From Propionibacteriaceae bacterium (lineage in GTDB: Bacteria; Actinomycetota; Actinomycetes; Propionibacteriales; Propionibacteriaceae), in assembly GCA_030539405.1 (NCBI GenBank), contig JAUNSA010000002.1:13578-47189 (forward strand): a stretch of 33,612 nt of DNA. The letters are read 5' to 3'. A program made the translations under genes and the position numbers. The notes beneath the pieces are model-generated. The model was not told the DNA's origin and searched no databases. It saw only the letters and a program-made list of their open reading frames with translations. Positions 15,110 through 23,972 of the stretch are shown here, piece by piece; position 1 is the first letter of the stretch; each line of letters opens with the position of its first letter.

Positions 15110-16661
15110 GGCTCTCCTCCTTGTCGTCGGTGGACGCCATGCGGGCGGCCTCGTCTGCGGGCACGCCGGCCATCATCAGGCCGAGCACCTCGCGGGGCGT
15201 GTCGGGGCCGACGATGCCCACGATCTTGCCCCGGTACATCACCAGGACACGGTCGGCCAGCGCCTCGACCTCGTCGAGCTCGGTGGACACCAGCAGGACC
15301 GCGGTGCCCTTGTCGCGCTCCTCGACGATGCGGCGGTGCAGGAACTCGATGGCCCCGACGTCGACGCCGCGGGTCGGCTGGCTGGCCACCAACAGCGACA
15401 GGTCGCGGGAGAGCTCTCGGGCGAGGATGACCTTCTGCTTGTTGCCCCCCGACAGCGCCGAGATGGGGTCGTTCACGGACTGGGCGCGGATGTCGAACTC
15501 CTCGCGCAACCGCTCGGCGTTGTCGGCGATGGCCCCCATGTTCAAAGACAAGCCCTGGGCGAACGGGGCCTTGGTGCTGCGGTTGAGCACGAGGTTCTCC
15601 GCGATCGAGAACGTCGACACGAAGCCGTCCGCCTCCCGGTCCTCGGGGACGAAGCCGACGCCCGCGTCGATCGTCTGGCGTGGGAGCGCCTTGCTGATGT
15701 CGACGCCGTCGAGCCTCAGCTTGCCGGAGAGGGGCGTGATGTTGCCCAACAGGGCATCGGCGAGCTCGGACTGCCCATTGCCCTGGACGCCGGCCACGCA
15801 GAGGATCTCTCCCCCGCGCACGTCGAAGCTGATCCCGTCCACCACGATGCCGCCCGCAGCGTTGGCGACGCGCAGGTCCGCGACGTCGAGGCGCACGTCG
15901 CGAGGGGCCGCGGGCGCCTTGTCGACCCGCAGGTCGACCGCACGGCCCACCATGAGTTCGGCCAGGTCGGTCTCGGATGTGCCGGGTTCGGCGTGGCCGA
16001 CGATCTTGCCGCGGCGCATCACGGTGATCCGGTCGGCGATCGCGCGCACCTCGCGGAGCTTGTGGGTGATGAAGACGATGCCCTTGCCCTCCTCCTTCAG
16101 GGCCACCATGACCCGCATGAGGTCATCGATCTCCTGGGGGGTGAGCACGGCGGTCGGCTCGTCGAAGACCAGGTACTGGGCGTCGTTGGCCAGCGCCTTG
16201 AGGATCTCCACGCGCTGCTGGACGCCGACGGGCAGCTCCTCGATGACGGCGTCCGGGTCGACGGGCATGCCGTAGCGGTCGGAGATCTCGCGGACGCGGC
16301 GACGCGCGGCGGCCGGGTTGAGGACCGCCCCACCCTCGCGTCCGAGCATGAGGTTCTCGGTGACGGTGAACACCTCGACCAGCATGAAGTGCTGGTGCAC
16401 CATGCCGATGCCGGCGGCCATCGCCTGGCGCGGGTTGGCGAAGGTGCGCGGCACGCCGTCGATGATGATCTCGCCCCCGTCGGGCTGGAGCAGCCCGTAC
16501 AGGACGTTCATCAGGGTCGACTTGCCTGCTCCGTTCTCACCCAGCAGGCAGTGGATCTCACCGGGGACGACGTCGAGGTCGACCGCGTCATTGGCGGTGA
16601 AGGTGCCGAACCGCTTGGTGATGCCGCGTAGCCGCAGCCCAGACGTGTCGTCGTTGCTCAC
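15102..16661 (-). CDS. Nucleoside ABC transporter ATPase (double ABC domain, NupO-type)
   Basis: A 519-residue ATPase with two nucleotide-binding domains that powers nucleoside import. Domain 1 has Walker A GENGAGKST (41-49), a degenerate signature LPVGVQQRVEIL (143-154) and Walker B YLVFDEPTAVL. Domain 2 has a degenerate Walker A in GVQGNGQSEL (291-300), a clear LSGGNKQK signature (403-410) and an LLVASQPTRGVDV block. This asymmetry is normal for the sugar/nucleoside (RbsA/YufO) class. The GTG at 16661 has AAGGA about 8 nt upstream. An 88-nt gap with a strong hairpin separates it from the lipoprotein gene. Confidence 0.95.
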   Translation of the reverse strand: MSNDDTSGLRLRGITKRFGTFTANDAVDLDVVPGEIHCLLGENGAGKSTLMNVLYGLLQPDGGEIIIDGVPRTFANPRQAMAAGIGMVHQHFMLVEVFTVTENLMLGREGGAVLNPAAARRRVREISDRYGMPVDPDAVIEELPVGVQQRVEILKALANDAQYLVFDEPTAVLTPQEIDDLMRVMVALKEEGKGIVFITHKLREVRAIADRITVMRRGKIVGHAEPGTSETDLAELMVGRAVDLRVDKAPAAPRDVRLDVADLRVANAAGGIVVDGISFDVRGGEILCVAGVQGNGQSELADALLGNITPLSGKLRLDGVDISKALPRQTIDAGVGFVPEDREADGFVSTFSIAENLVLNRSTKAPFAQGLSLNMGAIADNAERLREEFDIRAQSVNDPISALSGGNKQKVILARELSRDLSLLVASQPTRGVDVGAIEFLHRRIVEERDKGTAVLLVSTELDEVEALADRVLVMYRGKIVGIVGPDTPREVLGLMMAGVPADEAARMASTDDKEESHG

Positions 16662-16704
16662 GCCGGAATCCTTCCATGGACGTCGTGACGTTGCGAGGGG
16701 ACGC

Positions 16705-16735
16705 GCGAGGGGAGGCCGCAGCGGCCTCCCCTCGC
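16705..16735 (-). terminator. Strong hairpin between the lipoprotein and ATPase genes (attenuator-like)
   Basis: A perfect inverted repeat with 15-nt arms (16705-16719 and 16721-16735) would form about 13 bp of stem with a small loop. No T tract follows in the direction of transcription. It lies between bmpA and the ATPase gene. Such hairpins often protect the 3' end of binding-protein mRNA or end some transcripts early, giving more binding protein than transporter. The role here is inferred. Confidence 0.65.
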
Positions 16736-16749
16736 TGACGTGGGACGTG

Positions 16750-17826
16750 TCAGGACTCGATGGTCACGGTGCCCGCGATGATGTCAGCCTTGAGCTTCTC
16801 GATCTCGGCCTTCACCTCGGCGGGAATCTTGCTGTCGAAGTCGTGGAACGGAGCCAGGTAGGCGCCACCGTTCTCCAGCGTGCCGACGTAGACCTCGTTG
16901 TCGAAGTTGTCGTTCTTGGAGGCGGTGATGGCCTCCTCGACCGCGACGTCCATGCCCTTGCCGACCGAGGTCGGGATCACGTCGGCGTACTTCGGCATCG
17001 ACTCGAAGCCGTCGGAGTCGACCCACATCGAGACGATGTTGCCGCCGGACTCCTGGGCGACCTGCAGACCACCCTCGGACGCCGGCCCGGCCACGGGCAG
17101 GATCACGTCGGCGCCCTGGGAGGCCAGGTTCTGGGCGAGCTGCTTGCCACCGGCGACGTCGGAGAACTTGTTGCCCGGGATGAAGGAGCCGTTCTTGGAC
17201 GCGCGGTCCCAACCGACGACCTTGACGTCGGCGCCCTTGACCTCGTTGTAGTGCTCGACGCCCTGGGCATAGCCGTCCATGAAGATCGTGACGGTCGGGA
17301 ACGGCGCGCCGCCGTAGGTGCCGACGGTGCCGGTCTTGGAGATGGCGGCGGCGAGGTAGCCGGCCAGGAAGGCGGGCTGGGCGGTGTCGAAGGTCAGGCC
17401 CTTCAGGTTGTCGGCGGGGGCCTCGTAGCCGAAGTCGACGATGGCGAAGTCGATGTCGGGGTTGGCCTTGGCCGCGGCCTCGGTCGCGTCACCCAGGGCG
17501 AAGCCGACGGTGACGATGATGTTGCAGTTGGAGTCGACCATCGCCTGGACGTTCTTGGCGTAGTCGGACGCGGTCTGCGACTGCAGGTCCTTGACCTCGA
17601 TGCCGAGGGCCTCCTTGGCGTTCATCATGCCGTTGTAGGAGGTCTCGTTGAAGGACTTGTCGTCGAAGCCACCCTCGTCGGAGACCATGCAGGCCAGGAA
17701 GTCGGAGGCGGCGGGCGCGGAGCCGGCGGGATCGGCCGGGGCTGCGGTGTTGGCGGGCGGCGGCGTGGCGCAGCCGGCCACCAGGAGCGCGGCGGCCACG
17801 CCGGAGACGATGAGGGACTTCTTCAC
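16750..17826 (-). CDS. bmpA: BmpA/Med-family nucleoside-binding lipoprotein
   Basis: A 358-residue surface lipoprotein of the BMP (PnrA-like) family, binding nucleosides for the ABC importer encoded downstream. The N-terminus MKKSLIVSGVAAALLVAGC carries a lipobox with Cys19 as the lipidated residue. A Pro/Ala-rich linker follows (20-40). The family motif GFDDKSFNE is at 53-61, and VGFALGDAT and VGWDRASKNGSFIPGNKF follow. GTG 17826 is chosen because AGGAGG (17838-17833) lies 6 nt upstream; a longer start at 17844 would translate the ribosome binding site itself. It is the first gene of the nucleoside operon and the only one with both a clear Shine-Dalgarno and a near-consensus -10. Confidence 0.93.
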   Translation of the reverse strand: MKKSLIVSGVAAALLVAGCATPPPANTAAPADPAGSAPAASDFLACMVSDEGGFDDKSFNETSYNGMMNAKEALGIEVKDLQSQTASDYAKNVQAMVDSNCNIIVTVGFALGDATEAAAKANPDIDFAIVDFGYEAPADNLKGLTFDTAQPAFLAGYLAAAISKTGTVGTYGGAPFPTVTIFMDGYAQGVEHYNEVKGADVKVVGWDRASKNGSFIPGNKFSDVAGGKQLAQNLASQGADVILPVAGPASEGGLQVAQESGGNIVSMWVDSDGFESMPKYADVIPTSVGKGMDVAVEEAITASKNDNFDNEVYVGTLENGGAYLAPFHDFDSKIPAEVKAEIEKLKADIIAGTVTIES

Positions 17827-17832
17827 GGGATG

Positions 17833-17838
17833 CCTCCT
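17833..17838 (-). promoter_or_regulatory. Ribosome binding site deciding the bmpA start
   Basis: A perfect AGGAGG on the minus strand ends 6 nt before GTG 17826. It lies inside the alternative longer frame, which is therefore rejected. Confidence 0.85.
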
Positions 17839-17885
17839 AGGCACGTGTCTTTCAGGGCCGGTTGTGTGTATCCGGGTGTTGGGGG

Positions 17886-17891
17886 ATCATA
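17886..17891 (-). promoter_or_regulatory. -10 element of the nucleoside operon promoter
   Basis: Minus-strand TATGAT (17891-17886) is the best -10 match in the gap and implies a leader of about 50 nt before bmpA. The sequence 17-18 bp upstream is G-rich, with no good -35, so an activator or an unusual sigma factor is possible. Confidence 0.5.
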
Positions 17892-17960
17892 ACGCCGCGC
17901 CGCCCCCCACCCGTCGGCCGGAGCTCCCCCGGCGAGGGTTGATACCGCTTTGTGATGTAG

Positions 17961-19172
17961 TTAACTCACCTGTCTCACGAGCGCCTCGGCCGAGTCGAGC
18001 ATCCGCAGCGTCTCCCGTTCCCACTCCGGCTCCTGTCCCCGGTACGGGCCGGTGGCCAGCGAGATGATCACCGCGGCGGCACGCAGGCGCAGCTCCACCG
18101 GGTCGACCCGGCGGTCGAAGACCGGCACCCACTCGCGCAGCAGCCGGTGGACGCGCTCCTGCTGGCCCGGGTTCATCCGCTGGATCGTGGACAGGTGGGC
18201 GATCAGGCAGGCCAGGTCGTCGGCGCGGCGTCCGGGCCCGATCGTGTCGACGTCCAGGATGCCGACCACCAGGCCACCCTCGACGTGCACCTGCCCCTCG
18301 TGGAAGTCGCCGTGGGTGGGTTCGTCGCCGGGGGGAAGCCCCGCCAGCCCGGCGCGGATCGTGCGGGTCAGCGCGTCCAGTCGTTCCTGCTCGGCGGGCA
18401 GCGCGGCGGCGACCATGCGGGCGTAGTGGTCGACCGAGTCGGCCCAGGCCGGACGCCGCTCCAGCGCCGCGACGGCTGGCGGCATCGCGTCCAACACCTC
18501 GATCAGGCCCTCGGCCGTGCACGGCGGCACGGCGTCGAAGACCGCGCGGGCGAGCGGACGCCCGGGCAACTCCCCCAGCACGAGCAGGAAGTCGGCCGTC
18601 CCGGCGGCGATCCGCGGTGCCGGCACCCCGGCACCCAGCAGCAGCTTGTGCCGCTTGGAGACGTCGTGGAACAACCGCTCGCGCAGGACCTTGACGTAGA
18701 ACGTCTCCCCGTCCCGAACGCCCGCGCGCAGCACGGCGCGGCGCCGCGGCCGGTAGGCGATCATCTCCAGGTCGAGGTCGTCGGGGGCGACCGGGGTCGG
18801 GACGGCACGGTAGGCGTTCAGGACGGCCGCCATCGAACTCGGGTAGGCGGCGCGCGCCAGGCCGGGGAGGTCGGGATCGTTGGGGTAGAGCCACACGGCG
18901 ACCTCCCGGTCCCCGTCGGCGAAGATCTCGGCCCGGTTGTCGGAGGCGGACAGGCCGCGGGCCCGCGCGCTGACCCCCAACAGTTCGTCGCGGCGCCCGT
19001 AGGGCCAGTCGACGATGGCCGAGTAGGTGGCGGTGGTCGACTGGTTCGGGTTGGCGTCGACGTGGTCCAGCGTCCAGGCCACCAGCGCGCCACCGGCGTG
19101 GGACACCGCGGCGCTGAGCAGGCCGCCCACCCCGTCGGAGGTGAGCAGGCCGGCGCCGTCGTCGGCGGTCAT
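17961..19172 (-). CDS. Phosphotransferase (APH/choline kinase-like) with extra N-terminal domain
   Basis: A 403-residue protein with a kinase-like phosphotransferase domain of the APH superfamily. The N-lobe Lys161 (FYVKVL) is a plausible ATP contact. The catalytic loop is H287-GDFHEGQ, with Asp289 as the base, and the metal-binding ILDVDTIGPGRRADDLA block follows (Asp307, Asp309). Residues 1-120 form a separate region (DHVDANPNQSTTATYSAIVD) that does not look like the kinase N-lobe; similar regions occur in actinobacterial phosphotransferases of unknown substrate. The ATG at 19172 overlaps the CNNM gene stop by 4 nt. No antibiotic-resistance role should be assumed. Confidence 0.85.
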   Translation of the reverse strand: MTADDGAGLLTSDGVGGLLSAAVSHAGGALVAWTLDHVDANPNQSTTATYSAIVDWPYGRRDELLGVSARARGLSASDNRAEIFADGDREVAVWLYPNDPDLPGLARAAYPSSMAAVLNAYRAVPTPVAPDDLDLEMIAYRPRRRAVLRAGVRDGETFYVKVLRERLFHDVSKRHKLLLGAGVPAPRIAAGTADFLLVLGELPGRPLARAVFDAVPPCTAEGLIEVLDAMPPAVAALERRPAWADSVDHYARMVAAALPAEQERLDALTRTIRAGLAGLPPGDEPTHGDFHEGQVHVEGGLVVGILDVDTIGPGRRADDLACLIAHLSTIQRMNPGQQERVHRLLREWVPVFDRRVDPVELRLRAAAVIISLATGPYRGQEPEWERETLRMLDSAEALVRQVS

Positions 19173-20485
19173 GCCTCGGCCCCGGACCGGGCCAGGCGCA
19201 GCCGGGCGGCGCGGCGTCCGTCGAGTTCGAGGACGGAGAAGGTGAACTCCTGTGCCTCGGCCTCCTCGTCCCCGACCGGCGGCAGCGAGGCCTCCACGGC
19301 GTCCCCGACCTGCGGCAGCCGGCCCAACTCGGCCATCACATAGCCGGCCACCGTGTCGTAGGGGCCCTCAGGCAGGGTGACCTCGAACCGCTCGGCGAAC
19401 TCCTCCAGGGTGGTCAGCCCGTCCAGTTCGTCGCTCGGGGTGGTCGCGGCATCGTCGGCGTCCAGGTCGAACTCGTCGGTGATGTCGCCGATGAGCTCCT
19501 CCATGAGGTCCTCGATCGTGACGATGCCGGCCGTGCCGCCGTACTCGTCGCGCACGATGACCATGTGGTCGCGGGCCGCCTGCATCACCGACAGGGCGTG
19601 CAGGATCCGGACCGTGCCGGGCAGGGCGTTGATCGGACGGACCAGTTGGCTGATCGGCGCCTGGCGTGCGGCCGGGTCGAGGTCGAACAGGTCGCGCATG
19701 TGCAGGAAGCCGAGCACGTCGTCGACGTCGCGTCCGACCACCGGGTAGCGCGAGTGGGCGCCGTCGGAGACGATCCGGATGGCCTTGTGGGCGGGCATGT
19801 CCCCGTCGAGGAAGTCCACCTCGGTCCGGGGCACCATGGCCTCGCGCAGGGTCACTTGGCCGGCGGCGAAGACCTCGTCGACGATCTGGCGCTCCTCGTC
19901 CCCCAACGTCACCGAGCTGGACACCATCGCCCGCAGCTCCTCATCGGTGACCTCCTCCCGGGACGCCTTCGGGTCGCCACCCAGCAGCCGGACGGCCACA
20001 TTGGTCGAGACGCCCAGGAACCAGATGATCGGTCGGGCCACCAGGGCGATCACGTTGACCAGCGGGCCGAGGGTGAGCGCGAAGGTCTCGGCGCGCTGCA
20101 TCGCCAGCCGCTTGGCGGTGAGCTCGCCCAGCACGATGGAGAAGTAGGAGATGACGACCGTCACCAGCACCAGCGCCAGCGTGCCGGCCACGGCCTCGGG
20201 CAGGCCCCAGCCGATGAGCAGCGGCGCGAGCTCGGCGGCCAGCGTCGCACCACCGAACGCGGCCGACAGGAAGCCGGACAGCGTCACGCCGATCTGCACC
20301 GCCGAGAGGAACAGGTTGGGATCCTCTGCCAGGCGGGCCACCGTGGCCCCCCGCTTGCCCTTGGACGCCAGCGCGCGGACCTGGCTGTCCCGCAACGAGA
20401 CCAGCGCGAGCTCTGCTGCGGCGAAAACGCCTCCGATCAGGATGAACAAGAAGATCAGCAGCACATTGGACAGCGTGGGACTCAC
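19169..20485 (-). CDS. CNNM/CorC-HlyC family membrane protein with CBS pair
   Basis: A 438-residue inner-membrane protein of the CNNM (DUF21) family, associated with magnesium or cobalt efflux in characterised relatives; older annotations call it hemolysin. Four hydrophobic segments make up the DUF21 domain (about 5-30, 60-90, 98-120, 138-160). A CBS pair follows (about 215-335), with AMVPRTEVDFLD and RDEYGGTAGIVTIEDLMEEL as the hallmark blocks. A CorC_HlyC domain closes the protein (about 350-433). GTG 20485 is supported by TACGCT 6 nt upstream. It is coupled to the phosphotransferase gene and divergent from a glycosyltransferase gene, 60 bp away. Confidence 0.92.
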   Translation of the reverse strand: MSPTLSNVLLIFLFILIGGVFAAAELALVSLRDSQVRALASKGKRGATVARLAEDPNLFLSAVQIGVTLSGFLSAAFGGATLAAELAPLLIGWGLPEAVAGTLALVLVTVVISYFSIVLGELTAKRLAMQRAETFALTLGPLVNVIALVARPIIWFLGVSTNVAVRLLGGDPKASREEVTDEELRAMVSSSVTLGDEERQIVDEVFAAGQVTLREAMVPRTEVDFLDGDMPAHKAIRIVSDGAHSRYPVVGRDVDDVLGFLHMRDLFDLDPAARQAPISQLVRPINALPGTVRILHALSVMQAARDHMVIVRDEYGGTAGIVTIEDLMEELIGDITDEFDLDADDAATTPSDELDGLTTLEEFAERFEVTLPEGPYDTVAGYVMAELGRLPQVGDAVEASLPPVGDEEAEAQEFTFSVLELDGRRAARLRLARSGAEA

Positions 20486-20491
20486 CCGGTC

Positions 20492-20497
20492 AGCGTA
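20492..20497 (-). promoter_or_regulatory. -10 element of the CNNM gene
   Basis: Minus-strand TACGCT (20497-20492) ends 6 nt before GTG 20485 and predicts a leaderless transcript. The hexamer is the same as that of the antitoxin gene. Confidence 0.5.
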
Positions 20498-20533
20498 GCG
20501 GGGGGTCGCGGCCGCGTGATTGCACTGCTGGGC

Positions 20534-20539
20534 TAGGGT
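20534..20539 (+). promoter_or_regulatory. -10 element of the first GT2 gene
   Basis: TAGGGT ends 6 nt before the ATG at 20546, predicting a leaderless transcript divergent from the CNNM gene. Confidence 0.5.
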
Positions 20540-20545
20540 CGAGAC

Positions 20546-21511
20546 ATGGGAGTTGACGCCAGGACCGCGACGCGCGTCGTCGGGGTCGTGGTGGCGTGGA
20601 ACCGACGCGACCTACTGGCCCAGACCCTCTCCGGCCTCGCCGCCCAGACTCGTGGTTTGGACGGGCTCGTGGTCATCGACAACGCCTCCACCGACGACTC
20701 GGCCGCCCTCGCGCGCGCGCACCCGGGCGTCACCGAGGTCGTCACCCTGCCGCACAACACCGGGGGCGCCGGGGGCTTCGCCGCAGGCATCGCCCGCGCC
20801 GTGGCCACCCACGACGCCGACCTGGTGTGGCTGATGGACGACGACACCGTGCCCACCCCCACCGCCCTGGAGGCCCTCCTGGACGCCCGGGCCGCCTACC
20901 CCGGCCGCGTGAGCGTCGCCGCCTCCCGCGCCGACTGGCGCGACGGCCGCGAGCACCCGATGAACCGGCCTCGACCGCGTCCCGGCGCCTCCCGCGTCCT
21001 GCGCGGCGCAGCGGCGATGGCGGACGCCGTCCCGATCCGGTCGGCCTCCTTCGTGTCGATCCTGGTGGACGCCGCGGCCGTGCGCCGCCACGGCCTGCCG
21101 GAGGCCGACTACTTCTTGTGGAACGACGACTTCGAGTACACCGCCCGGCTCCTGCGTGACGGGGTGGGCCTGTACGTGCCCGCCAGCCGCGTGTACCACC
21201 TGACCAAGGTGTTCGGCTCCTCGGACGCCGACCCGGGTCCGCGCTTCGTCAACGAGGTGCGCAACAAGCTGTGGGTCTTCACCCGATCGGATGCCCTCGG
21301 TCCGGCCGACCGCGTGCTGTACGCCGGCGCCACCGCCCTGCGCTGGGCCAGGATGCTGGCCCGCTCGCCCCACCGCGGTCCCCTGCTGGCCTGGGGCCGC
21401 GAGGGCCTGGCCGCCGGGGTGCGCGCACCGCGTCCGACCCGACAGGTGCTGGCGGGGACGCCGGTCGCCGCCGATGTCGAGCAGATCGAGCGGGGGGCCG
21501 GACGTGCTTGA
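20546..21511 (+). CDS. glfT1: GT2 glycosyltransferase, GlfT1-like galactofuranosyltransferase
   Basis: A 321-residue GT-A fold enzyme. It resembles GlfT1, which adds the first galactofuranose residues to the lipid-linked rhamnosyl-GlcNAc primer of mycobacterial galactan. The evidence is the N71-TGGAGGF block shared by the GlfT family, the metal-binding DDD at 98-100 and the W192-NDDFEY acidic catalytic block. There is no signal peptide and it should act on the cytoplasmic face. GlfT1 in M. tuberculosis is of similar length. The UDP-Galf mutase, GlfT2 and ABC exporter genes nearby support the call. A rhamnosyl- or other GT2 transferase is the alternative. Confidence 0.72.
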   Translation: MGVDARTATRVVGVVVAWNRRDLLAQTLSGLAAQTRGLDGLVVIDNASTDDSAALARAHPGVTEVVTLPHNTGGAGGFAAGIARAVATHDADLVWLMDDDTVPTPTALEALLDARAAYPGRVSVAASRADWRDGREHPMNRPRPRPGASRVLRGAAAMADAVPIRSASFVSILVDAAAVRRHGLPEADYFLWNDDFEYTARLLRDGVGLYVPASRVYHLTKVFGSSDADPGPRFVNEVRNKLWVFTRSDALGPADRVLYAGATALRWARMLARSPHRGPLLAWGREGLAAGVRAPRPTRQVLAGTPVAADVEQIERGAGRA

Positions 21512-22352
21512 ACCGTTCAGCGTGCTGCTCCCGGTCTATGCCGGGGACGTCCCGGCCCACTTCGAGCGGTCGGTCCGCTCGGTGACCGCCGACCAGGCCC
21601 TGCGCCCCGACGAGCTGGTGATCGTGGTCGACGGCCCCGTCCCCGCCGGGATCAGCGCCGTCCTGGCCCGCGCCGAGTCCGGGACGCTGTGCGCCGGGGT
21701 GGGCGTGAGGGTGGTGTCGCTGCCCGACAACGTCGGGCTGGCGCGGGCACTGGACGCCGGGCTGGCCGCCTGCACCCACGAGGTCGTGGCCCGGGCCGAC
21801 GCCGACGACATCTCCCTGCCGCACCGGTTCGCGCGGCAGGTCCCCCTGCTCGCGGAGGGGTACGACCTGCTGTCCAGCACCATCGTGGAGTTCGAGCACG
21901 ACGAGCGTCGCTGGGGACTGCGGCGTGCCTGGCCCTCCGACCCGGACGCCCTGGCCCGGATCGCCCGGCTCGCCGACCCGTTCAACCACCCCTCGGTGGT
22001 GTACCGGCGCGGCGCCGTGGCGGCGGCGGGCGGTTATGAGCACCTGGCCCGGCTCGAGGACTACTGGCTGTTCATCCGGATGCTTGACCAGGGCGCGCGC
22101 GTCACCAACGTGGCCGAGCCGCTGGTGCTGTACCGGATCGGCGCCGGCGCCTACCGGCGGCGCGGCGGCTGGGAGCTGTTCCGCTCGGAGCTGACCCTGC
22201 AGGCCCGCATGCTGGGGATGGGGTTCACCACACCGTGGCAGTACCTGCGCAACCTGGTGGTGCGCGGCCTGTGGCGGTTCGCCCCGCCGTTCCTGCGGCG
22301 TCCGGGCTACGCCGCCTTCACGCGCTGGCGCGGCGACGACGACACCCGCTGA
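21504..22352 (+). CDS. GT2 family glycosyltransferase, acceptor unknown
   Basis: A 282-residue GT-A type glycosyltransferase. The N-terminus SVLLPVYAGD, the metal-binding RADADD block (Asp99, Asp101, Asp102) followed by a conserved Arg, and the E185-D186-YWLF catalytic block are typical. The C-terminal tail is basic and may touch the membrane (WQYLRNLVVRGLWRF). GTG 21504 is chosen because it overlaps the stop of the preceding glycosyltransferase gene by 8 nt and gives the usual N-terminus; the frame is open further upstream only as a shadow. A sugar decorating or priming the galactan is a fair guess but not shown. It converges on wzt, 23 nt away. Confidence 0.82.
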   Translation: MLEPFSVLLPVYAGDVPAHFERSVRSVTADQALRPDELVIVVDGPVPAGISAVLARAESGTLCAGVGVRVVSLPDNVGLARALDAGLAACTHEVVARADADDISLPHRFARQVPLLAEGYDLLSSTIVEFEHDERRWGLRRAWPSDPDALARIARLADPFNHPSVVYRRGAVAAAGGYEHLARLEDYWLFIRMLDQGARVTNVAEPLVLYRIGAGAYRRRGGWELFRSELTLQARMLGMGFTTPWQYLRNLVVRGLWRFAPPFLRRPGYAAFTRWRGDDDTR

Positions 22353-22375
22353 CCCGTCGCACCCGTCCGGGGCGC

Positions 22376-23113
22376 TCAGTGGCGCTCGCGCAGGAACGCC
22401 ACCGCCTCGGTGCAGGGGCCGTCGAAGACCTTGCGGCCCTTCTCCATCACGATGCCGCGCTGGCAGATGTCGGCGACCAGGTCGAGGTCGTGGCTGACCA
22501 CGACCAGGGTCTTGCCGGCCGCCACCAGCTCCTTGATGCGGCGGATGCACTTCTTCTGGAACGGCTCGTCGCCGACCGCCAGGATCTCGTCGACCAGGAA
22601 TACGTCGGGATCGGTGTGCACGGCGACGGCGAACGCGAGGCGCAGATACATGCCCGAGGAGTAGAACTTCACCTCGGTGTCGATGAACTCCCCGATCTCG
22701 GAGAACGCGACGATGTCGTCGAAGCGCGCATCGATCTGCTCCTCCTCCATCCCGAGGATCGCCGCGTTGAGGTACACGTTGTCGCGGCCGGGCAGGTCGT
22801 GGTGGAAGCCGGCGCCGACCTCGATCAGCCCCGCCACGCGTCCCTGCACCTCGACCGAGCCCTCATCGGGGCGCATCACGCCGGAGATCAGCTTCAGCGT
22901 GGTCGACTTGCCCGAGCCGTTGAACCCGAGCAGCGCCACCGACTCGCCCTCGCGGATGTCGAGGTCGACGCCGTCGAGCGCCTTGAACTTGGCCGACAGG
23001 TCCCCCTTGCGGCCCTTGATCAGCCAGACCAGGGCCTCCTTCATCGAGCGGGTGTGCCGCAGGACGAACTCCTTGCCCACGCCGCGCAGGCGGACCATCA
23101 CTGTGTCGCTCAT
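22376..23113 (-). CDS. wzt: Polysaccharide ABC exporter ATPase (Wzt/RfbE type)
   Basis: A 245-residue ATPase of the polysaccharide export class, pairing with the permease gene upstream to flip lipid-linked glycan. Walker A is GFNGSGKST (63-71), the signature YSSGMYLRLA (151-160) and Walker B VFLVDEILAVGD (171-182). The YSSGM signature and LAVGD are hallmarks of Wzt/TagH/RfbE proteins. It lacks the C-terminal carbohydrate-binding domain of E. coli Wzt, as does mycobacterial RfbE, which suggests export without chain-end recognition. The ATG at 23113 overlaps the permease stop by one base (TGATG). It is the last gene of the operon. Confidence 0.93.
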   Translation of the reverse strand: MSDTVMVRLRGVGKEFVLRHTRSMKEALVWLIKGRKGDLSAKFKALDGVDLDIREGESVALLGFNGSGKSTTLKLISGVMRPDEGSVEVQGRVAGLIEVGAGFHHDLPGRDNVYLNAAILGMEEEQIDARFDDIVAFSEIGEFIDTEVKFYSSGMYLRLAFAVAVHTDPDVFLVDEILAVGDEPFQKKCIRRIKELVAAGKTLVVVSHDLDLVADICQRGIVMEKGRKVFDGPCTEAVAFLRERH

Positions 23114-23972
23114 CACAACTCCTGGGCGAAGTGGCCCTCGTAGCGGCGGAAGATCGCATCCCCGACGACCACGAGCGCGGCCGCGATGGCCAGGGCCAGC
23201 GGCGTCCAGACCGAGAACAGGTGGGGTGGCACCTGCCACGCCCCCAGGTTGTCGGTCGTGGGCACCCAGAAGCCGTAGTGGAACAGCTCCACCGCCACCG
23301 TCAGGGGGTTGGCCAGGTACAAGGTGAGCAGCCAGCCCGGAGACTCGTCGCGCACCATCGTCCACAGGTAGAGCACCGGGGACGCCCACGTGGCGACCAT
23401 GGCGATCAGGTCGACGATGTTCTCCGCGTCCCGGAAGAAGACGTTGGCCGTGGTGAAGACCAGGCCCAACCCGAGCGCGAACACCGCGACGATCGTGAAC
23501 CCGGCCGCGATGGCTGCCAGGTGCAACAACCCCGGACGCCAACCCACCACGAAGCACGCCACGAGCAGCACCAGCAACTGAGGCACGAAGTGCACCACCG
23601 CCACCCACAGCGACGACACCGGGAACAGCTCGCGCGGCAGGTAGATCTTCTTGATGAGCTGGCCGTTGCCCACCACCGAGCGAGCGGCGTTGCCGAAGGT
23701 CTCGTTGAAGAAGTTCATCACCACGATGCCCGAGAACAGGTACACGGCGTAGTTCGACATGCCCTTGTTCAGGCCGAGGAACACGCCCATGGCGATGTAG
23801 AACACGACGAACTGGATCGCCGGCTTGATGTAGCTCCACAGGATGCCGAGCACGGACCCGCGATAGCGGACCTGGACCTCCTTGCGGACGATGAGACGCA
23901 ACAGGTAGCGGTTGCGCCAGACATCGAGGAGCCCGCGCCCCTGACCGGGGGGCGCCAGCGCGTCCGTGGACA

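Noticed and set aside
17961-19172. Aminoglycoside resistance gene
   Set aside because: It has the APH superfamily fold motifs but an extra N-terminal domain, typical GC content and a housekeeping neighbour, so a resistance role is unsupported.
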